Of a stretch of 34,048 nt of DNA, positions 30,076 to 34,048 are shown piece by piece. Location: IMG/VR virus record IMGVR_UViG_3300042691_029452, positions 1-34,048 of that record. One strand, written 5' to 3'. Each line of letters opens with the position of its first letter. The first letter of the stretch is position 1. Origin of the DNA: a virus. The notes beneath the pieces are model-generated. The model saw only the letters and a program-made list of their open reading frames with translations, had not been told where the DNA came from and searched no databases. Made by a program: the position numbers and the translations under genes.

Positions 30076-31248
30076 ATGAGTATCTATACTAGATTTTCGG
30101 ACGATGATATCGTAAAAGCATATCCAACAATTGTCACAACTGGACTTTGGTCTAATGATACCGGATCATTGACTTCTCAACTATACATTGACACACGAGG
30201 ACAAATTCCTCTTAGTAAAGAATATTACTTTGATGTATATAACTTAGATCCAAGTTCATCCGCAGCAACTGCGGAAGTTCAATTTTCTGTAGCGTATGGT
30301 CACATCAAAGGCGGTGGTTCTCCAACACTAGCAGAAAATCAAACATCAACACTGTCATCAAAAGCAATTTATAGCCAATACAGAAACTTGTTGCTTGACC
30401 CAAGTGATACAAAATTCACATTTAATGGTGTTGAATCTGATCATATTTATGTAATCAATGTTCAACGTGCACGAATGCGCGAACAATTAGATCCAGGTAA
30501 TTGGGAACTTCCACTTTCTGGTGCAAATGGAATTCGCACGTATATTGATACAAGTGGTCAAGGAGCATTAACTTCGACAACATTATCTACCACAAAAGCT
30601 GGTAGAGCGTATTCCGTTGTATCCGGTTCGTTGGATGGAACGGCAGGTTCGATTACATCGTCTCTCACGTTTAGTGGATCTGGATATGGAATAGTTTACC
30701 CAGATTTGGGATTAATTGTTCTTAATCCAAATACAATTTGTTCGGACGTAGGATTTTTTGTATCGTCATCCGATAATTTTGTTGGTAGTGTAGCAACATC
30801 AAGTTTTGTCTCTCCATTTTATAGTGCTAGCATGTTTTCTGATAGCAAGGTAAAAGCAATTCGTCCAATGGCACCGGTTACTCATTCTGTTGTGTATGGA
30901 ACCGAAAAGTCTGCATATAACCATGCTGGATTGTTTGTTTCGTTGAACTTGGCAACATCTGGTAGTGGAAAACCGTTCAAGGCACGTTCTGCAGAAACCA
31001 TTTCATCGACGCATTATTTCGTTCGCTTAAGAAATAAGCAATACAATTATTCTAACAACCCAACATTCTACAATCCAGATACCGGTGCGTTAATCTATGC
31101 TGATTTTAGAAATAATCCAAAAGTGTTTATTACTACGGTTGGGTTGTATAATGACGCAAATGAATTATTGGCAGTTGCTAAGTTGAGTAAACCCGTTCCA
31201 AAGAGTTTTGATGAGGAAGTTTTATTGCGAGTTCGATTAGACTTCTAA
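30076..31248 (+). CDS. Structural protein, paralogue pair member A (390 aa)
   Basis: AGGA precedes ATG. Strand-rich with a conserved-looking N-terminus (RFSDDDIVKAYPTIVTTGLW), a middle with HIYVINVQRARMREQLDPGN and a C-terminal block TTVGLYNDANELLAVAKLSK. The C-terminal block recurs in the gene at 31339 (TSVGLYNDKYELLAVAKLAN), so the two are paralogues by that module. Such proteins are found in baseplate/tail regions of aquatic T4-like phages without assigned role. Confidence 0.7.
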   Translation: MSIYTRFSDDDIVKAYPTIVTTGLWSNDTGSLTSQLYIDTRGQIPLSKEYYFDVYNLDPSSSAATAEVQFSVAYGHIKGGGSPTLAENQTSTLSSKAIYSQYRNLLLDPSDTKFTFNGVESDHIYVINVQRARMREQLDPGNWELPLSGANGIRTYIDTSGQGALTSTTLSTTKAGRAYSVVSGSLDGTAGSITSSLTFSGSGYGIVYPDLGLIVLNPNTICSDVGFFVSSSDNFVGSVATSSFVSPFYSASMFSDSKVKAIRPMAPVTHSVVYGTEKSAYNHAGLFVSLNLATSGSGKPFKARSAETISSTHYFVRLRNKQYNYSNNPTFYNPDTGALIYADFRNNPKVFITTVGLYNDANELLAVAKLSKPVPKSFDEEVLLRVRLDF

Positions 31249-31273
31249 ACTTGAGTTTGGAACACATAAAAAT

Positions 31274-31320
31274 CAACTGACCATGACTTGTATACTATGT
31301 ATATGGGAAATGGTCAGTTG
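31274..31320 (+). terminator. Long nested hairpin between the two paralogues
   Basis: The 11-bp perfect stem CAACTGACCAT / ATGGTCAGTTG encloses a second 5-bp stem TATAC-TAT-GTATA at 31291-31303, with a symmetrical internal loop between. It is followed by TTTATTAGG, a short U-rich stretch, so it may be a partial terminator or a messenger-stabilising or processing element in the late operon. Confidence 0.5.
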
Positions 31321-31338
31321 TTTATTAGGAAATAATAT

Positions 31339-32271
31339 ATGAAAATATTTGGAACGGTTGGAAAAAAAGATTATTCTGTTCAAGACGTATACAATTCTGC
31401 TCCAATGTCATGGGAAATGATTTCTTCTTCGTATGGAGTAGAAATTACATCACCTAGTAATTTGCAGGGAGCGGTTGTTATCAATCGTGCCAGCGCAAAT
31501 GCAACATTTGATTCATCTGACAAATATGTTGTGGGAGATGAGAACGTTGATACACAAATAATGGAATATTCATTATACCGATCAATAAAACATTTGTTCT
31601 ATACCAATGGATATTTTTATAATAAAGGTGATATGAGCACATCCAGCATAGCAGGATTGCCAGATGATTTATTTGTTGTCAGTATCGCCCAGACTTTTTA
31701 TGGAGACAGAGTAAAACCTGGCAGTTTTGTTTTGAGTATAGATGAAGTTGGAAAAGAAATTGTGGATGATGCGGTTGGTAATTTATATGTAAGTCAATCT
31801 GGAACGGGAACGTTTGTTGGAAATATTTTTTATTCGAAAGGAATTGCTGTTATACGTCATAATACCGGATCCGCAGTTACTTATATCGGCCCAAGTGGAT
31901 TAAAGCTGGTGAGTGCGTCGGTAGCATATGTAGATTACGAAAGTGATGTCAAATACTATAGACATGAAGCAGTTGTAACTTTAAAACCAACTGATTATAA
32001 CATGTCAGCATTTAATCCATCAATGGGGCAGGTATATAAGGTTACTGGTTCTATAACGTCTTCGTTGGCTGCACAAAACATCCAACCAACCAGTGGCAGC
32101 GATGTTTATAGTTTATATAAACTCATGTCGTCAAACATAATAAAACCATATGTAACGTCGGTTGGGCTATATAATGATAAATATGAATTATTGGCTGTAG
32201 CTAAATTAGCAAACCCAATACAACGCACTTTTGATATTAACCAGATATTTATTATTAGGTTTGATACCTAA
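31339..32271 (+). CDS. Structural protein, paralogue pair member B (310 aa)
   Basis: Shorter relative of the 30076 gene: the C-terminal module VGLYNDKYELLAVAKLANP is nearly the same, as is the YNMSAFNPS-type stretch before it, whereas the N-terminus (MKIFGTVGKKDYSVQDVYN) is unrelated. A beta-rich middle (VSASVAYVDYESDVKYYRHE) suggests a common fold with a different partner-binding head. AGGA upstream. It is preceded by the nested hairpin. Likely a tail component. Confidence 0.7.
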   Translation: MKIFGTVGKKDYSVQDVYNSAPMSWEMISSSYGVEITSPSNLQGAVVINRASANATFDSSDKYVVGDENVDTQIMEYSLYRSIKHLFYTNGYFYNKGDMSTSSIAGLPDDLFVVSIAQTFYGDRVKPGSFVLSIDEVGKEIVDDAVGNLYVSQSGTGTFVGNIFYSKGIAVIRHNTGSAVTYIGPSGLKLVSASVAYVDYESDVKYYRHEAVVTLKPTDYNMSAFNPSMGQVYKVTGSITSSLAAQNIQPTSGSDVYSLYKLMSSNIIKPYVTSVGLYNDKYELLAVAKLANPIQRTFDINQIFIIRFDT

Positions 32272-32288
32272 TACTTTTGGAGAACTGT

Positions 32289-32816
32289 ATGTCATTGATT
32301 GATCTTTACACAGGTGCTGCTGCAACCTCGTATGTTGGAAGAGTTAGACTAAATCAAACAGGAATAACTAGTGCTACCCAAGATGGAACATCAACTGATG
32401 CTCCATTAACACGTGGCGTAAACTTGATGGATGCATTTAGAAGAAGTGCCGGTGGCGATCCAGCAAGTGATGCAATGCAAAAAGAATTTACTAGAAATCC
32501 AGCAGGTGCATTCAAATATGCTGGTGCTGGTAAAATTCCTGGAACAGGAGAGTCGGAAGACGATCAAAAAAATCTAACTCGTTGGACTAGTAAGGCATTG
32601 CAATTTGCATTTACTGATCCAGGAATTACGAGAGAAGGAGGAGTTGCCGGATCTTTATTTAGCTTATACAAAAATAGAATACGTGCAAATCACAAATACA
32701 CACCAGCAGCTACTGGAACGTTCGCTAGATTCAACGTTCAATTACCAACTGCTTTCCAAAAAGATAGAGCTACACGTGGAACTCCCGCACCATCTCCATC
32801 AGGTCTTAACGGATAA
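32289..32816 (+). CDS. Structural/assembly protein (175 aa)
   Basis: Start MSLIDLYTGAAATSYVG at 32289, with GGAG 6 bases upstream; the frame extends four codons more but without spacing for a ribosome site. Gly/Ala/Thr-rich with KNLTRWTSKALQFAFTDPGI and a Pro/Ser end. No enzymatic motif. It is the last gene before the replication-type genes and probably closes the tail block. No family is recognised. Confidence 0.6.
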   Translation: MSLIDLYTGAAATSYVGRVRLNQTGITSATQDGTSTDAPLTRGVNLMDAFRRSAGGDPASDAMQKEFTRNPAGAFKYAGAGKIPGTGESEDDQKNLTRWTSKALQFAFTDPGITREGGVAGSLFSLYKNRIRANHKYTPAATGTFARFNVQLPTAFQKDRATRGTPAPSPSGLNG

Positions 32817-32837
32817 TACAAAAACAAATGAGGTTAT

Positions 32838-33197
32838 ATGAAGCCACGAAGCGCAAAGGCAAAGGGGCGTAAATTACAAAATAATGTTCGTGATCTAATA
32901 CAGGAACACTTTCCGCAGCTACATCCAGATGACGTGGTGTCCACGCAAATGGGTGGTTCAGGAGTTGACATACAACTTTCTCCTGCTGCACGGAAAGTGT
33001 TTCCGTATTCTATTGAGTGCAAAAACACGGAAAAATTGAATATTTGGGAAGCTCTGAAACAAGCAGAAACCAATATAAAAGATGGAACCCGTCCAGCATT
33101 ATTCTTTAAACGGAATCATTCCAAGACGTATGTTGCGATAGAAGCAGAACATTTTTTTGAATTAATCACTAAATTACAAACGGTTGACAAGTCATAG
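32838..33197 (+). CDS. PD-(D/E)XK-type nuclease (Holliday-junction-resolvase-like)
   Basis: 119 residues. A basic start KPRSAKAKGRKLQNNVRDLI is followed by the catalytic core: Asp in MGGSGVDIQLS and the E-C-K pair in FPYSIECKNTEKLNIWEALK. This is the order D...E-x-K of RecB/HJR-type PD-(D/E)XK enzymes, and the size matches small resolvases and nucleases. The upstream helix carries an E (QEH). A junction- or end-cutting role in replication or packaging is plausible; its neighbour is the primase. Confidence 0.7.
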   Translation: MKPRSAKAKGRKLQNNVRDLIQEHFPQLHPDDVVSTQMGGSGVDIQLSPAARKVFPYSIECKNTEKLNIWEALKQAETNIKDGTRPALFFKRNHSKTYVAIEAEHFFELITKLQTVDKS

Positions 33198-33212
33198 ACA
33201 ATCTGTTAGATT
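33184..33212 (+). promoter_or_regulatory. Promoter for the primase gene, giving a leaderless messenger
   Basis: TTGACA at 33184-33189, 17-bp spacer, TAGATT at 33207-33212, with the same CTGTTAGATT -10 region as the uvsE promoter. The A of ATG (33219) lies 7 bases after the -10 box, exactly where transcription should begin. The -35 box overlaps the end of the nuclease gene. Confidence 0.65.
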
Positions 33213-33218
33213 GCATCT

Positions 33219-34048
33219 ATGATGATACTTTCCCTTTTACAAGAAATTTTAGGACCATATCAGCAACAGCGCGATGAATATCTATTCTCGTGTCCTTTTT
33301 GTCATCATCATAAAAAGAAATTATCTATTAATATTGCAACAAACAAGTGGAAGTGTTGGATTTGTGGGAGCAAAGGTGGGCACATTCTCTGGCTATTAAA
33401 GAAGCTGAATGTATCAAAAGATTTATTACAGCGGTTCAAGGATGAGTTAGGAGAGGTAGACTTACATAAGTTTAAGATAACAACTTCTGAAACTACGCTA
33501 CGACTACCACCGGAATACAAGCCGCTGTGGAAACCAGAAAAGAGCTATCAATATTATCACGCTATTACTTATCTTAAAAACAGAGGGATTACATCAGATG
33601 ACATCTTACGGTATCGTATCGGATATTGCACTGAAGGTGCGTATGCTAATAGAATCATACTTCCTTCATATGATAGAAATAATCACCTCAATTACTTCAC
33701 CGGACGACTCTTTTACGATGAAGGAATGAAGTATAAGAATCCTCCGGTATCAAAAAATGTTATTTGTTTTGAAAATATGGTAGACTGGTCGGAACCAGTT
33801 ATTTTATGTGAGGGGATGTTTGATGCTATCGCGCTTCGCCGGAATGCTATACCGTTATTGGGCAAGACGTTACCGAAAACGCTTGAACACACGTTATTAC
33901 AGCAGAAAGTATCTAAAGTAATTATCTTTCTTGATGAAGATGCTAAGACAGAAGCATTGAAACTTGAGAACCATCTGCGTCAGTATGACATGGATGTCAG
34001 TATGGTATTAACCAGCGGAAAGGATGCTAGTGAAATGGGTTTTGAAAT
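33219..34048 (+). CDS. DNA primase, 3' end beyond the window
   Basis: Open to the right edge (276 codons). Zinc-binding Cys pairs CPFC (C25, C28) and CWIC (C46, C49) form the DNA-recognition ribbon. The TOPRIM core follows: VILCEGMFDAIALRR with E198, and VIIFLDEDA with D239 and D241, which hold the catalytic metals. The arrangement matches bacterial DnaG/phage primases that lay RNA primers for lagging-strand synthesis. ATG at 33219 and ATG at 33222 are both possible; there is no ribosome site because the messenger would be leaderless. A helicase part, if present, lies outside the window. Confidence 0.9.
   Translation, partial: MMILSLLQEILGPYQQQRDEYLFSCPFCHHHKKKLSINIATNKWKCWICGSKGGHILWLLKKLNVSKDLLQRFKDELGEVDLHKFKITTSETTLRLPPEYKPLWKPEKSYQYYHAITYLKNRGITSDDILRYRIGYCTEGAYANRIILPSYDRNNHLNYFTGRLFYDEGMKYKNPPVSKNVICFENMVDWSEPVILCEGMFDAIALRRNAIPLLGKTLPKTLEHTLLQQKVSKVIIFLDEDAKTEALKLENHLRQYDMDVSMVLTSGKDASEMGFE

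Overview
The window is a contiguous piece of a tailed-phage genome of the T4-like myovirus type. The evidence is a baseplate block in T4-like order (gp5-like hub, gp25, gp6 and large wedge/fibre-like proteins), a gp55-like late sigma factor just upstream of it, a DNA primase at the right edge, and many small closely packed genes with strong GGAG-type ribosome binding sites. The DNA is AT-rich and no bacterial chromosomal gene block is visible. The style resembles aquatic T4-like phages carrying auxiliary genes. The host is not identifiable directly, but a PEP-CTERM surface protein points to a Gram-negative host with an exosortase system (inference).

Layout. (1) 1-2531, minus strand: small membrane protein, tRNA-Leu(UAG), a HELSH metallopeptidase-like protein, tRNA-Gly(GCC), a short ORF, a tRNA with a Cys (GCA) anticodon on a class II body, a conserved-type hypothetical, and at the left edge an exported PEP-CTERM protein cut by the window just after its sorting signal. 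(2) 2532-2646: divergent promoter region centred on a perfect 18-bp palindrome. (3) 2647-7584, plus strand: small early-type genes (membrane, acidic, coiled-coil and zinc-ribbon proteins), a GreA/GreB-type transcript cleavage factor, and a complete tmRNA gene with tag GNYNLALAA. (4) 7588-13191: auxiliary and enzyme region with HNH endonuclease, HD-domain protein, Hsp20, an 18-residue Cys-rich microprotein followed by unusual RNA hairpins, a large membrane protein, UV-damage endonuclease UvdE, a family 2 glycosyltransferase and an IMP dehydrogenase lacking its regulatory CBS domains. (5) 13199-14743: membrane-anchored lysozyme-like protein, small membrane protein, late sigma factor. (6) 14781-32816: late structural block (baseplate and tail), including a 40-cysteine, Thr-Pro-repeat protein and a 1596-residue protein with a LamG-like domain. 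(7) 32838-34048: PD-(D/E)XK-type nuclease and DNA primase (cut by the right edge), the latter from a promoter that would give a leaderless mRNA.

How the parts fit. Host-like sigma-70 promoters (TTGACA, 17-bp spacer, TA-rich -10) drive early and replication/repair genes. The UvdE and primase promoters share an identical CTGTTAGATT -10 region. The late sigma factor probably acts on TATAAAT-like elements before the structural block. tmRNA, the Gre factor, tRNAs and Hsp20 together suggest a phage that supplies its own gene-expression rescue and folding functions. IMP dehydrogenase and UvdE would support nucleotide supply and repair of UV damage. The points that look least ordinary are the PEP-CTERM protein, the Cys-rich virion protein together with a Cys-anticodon tRNA, the Cys-rich microprotein with the Shine-Dalgarno-in-loop hairpin behind it, and the tmRNA/Gre pair. 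No intergenic stretch longer than 300 bases lacks a called gene.
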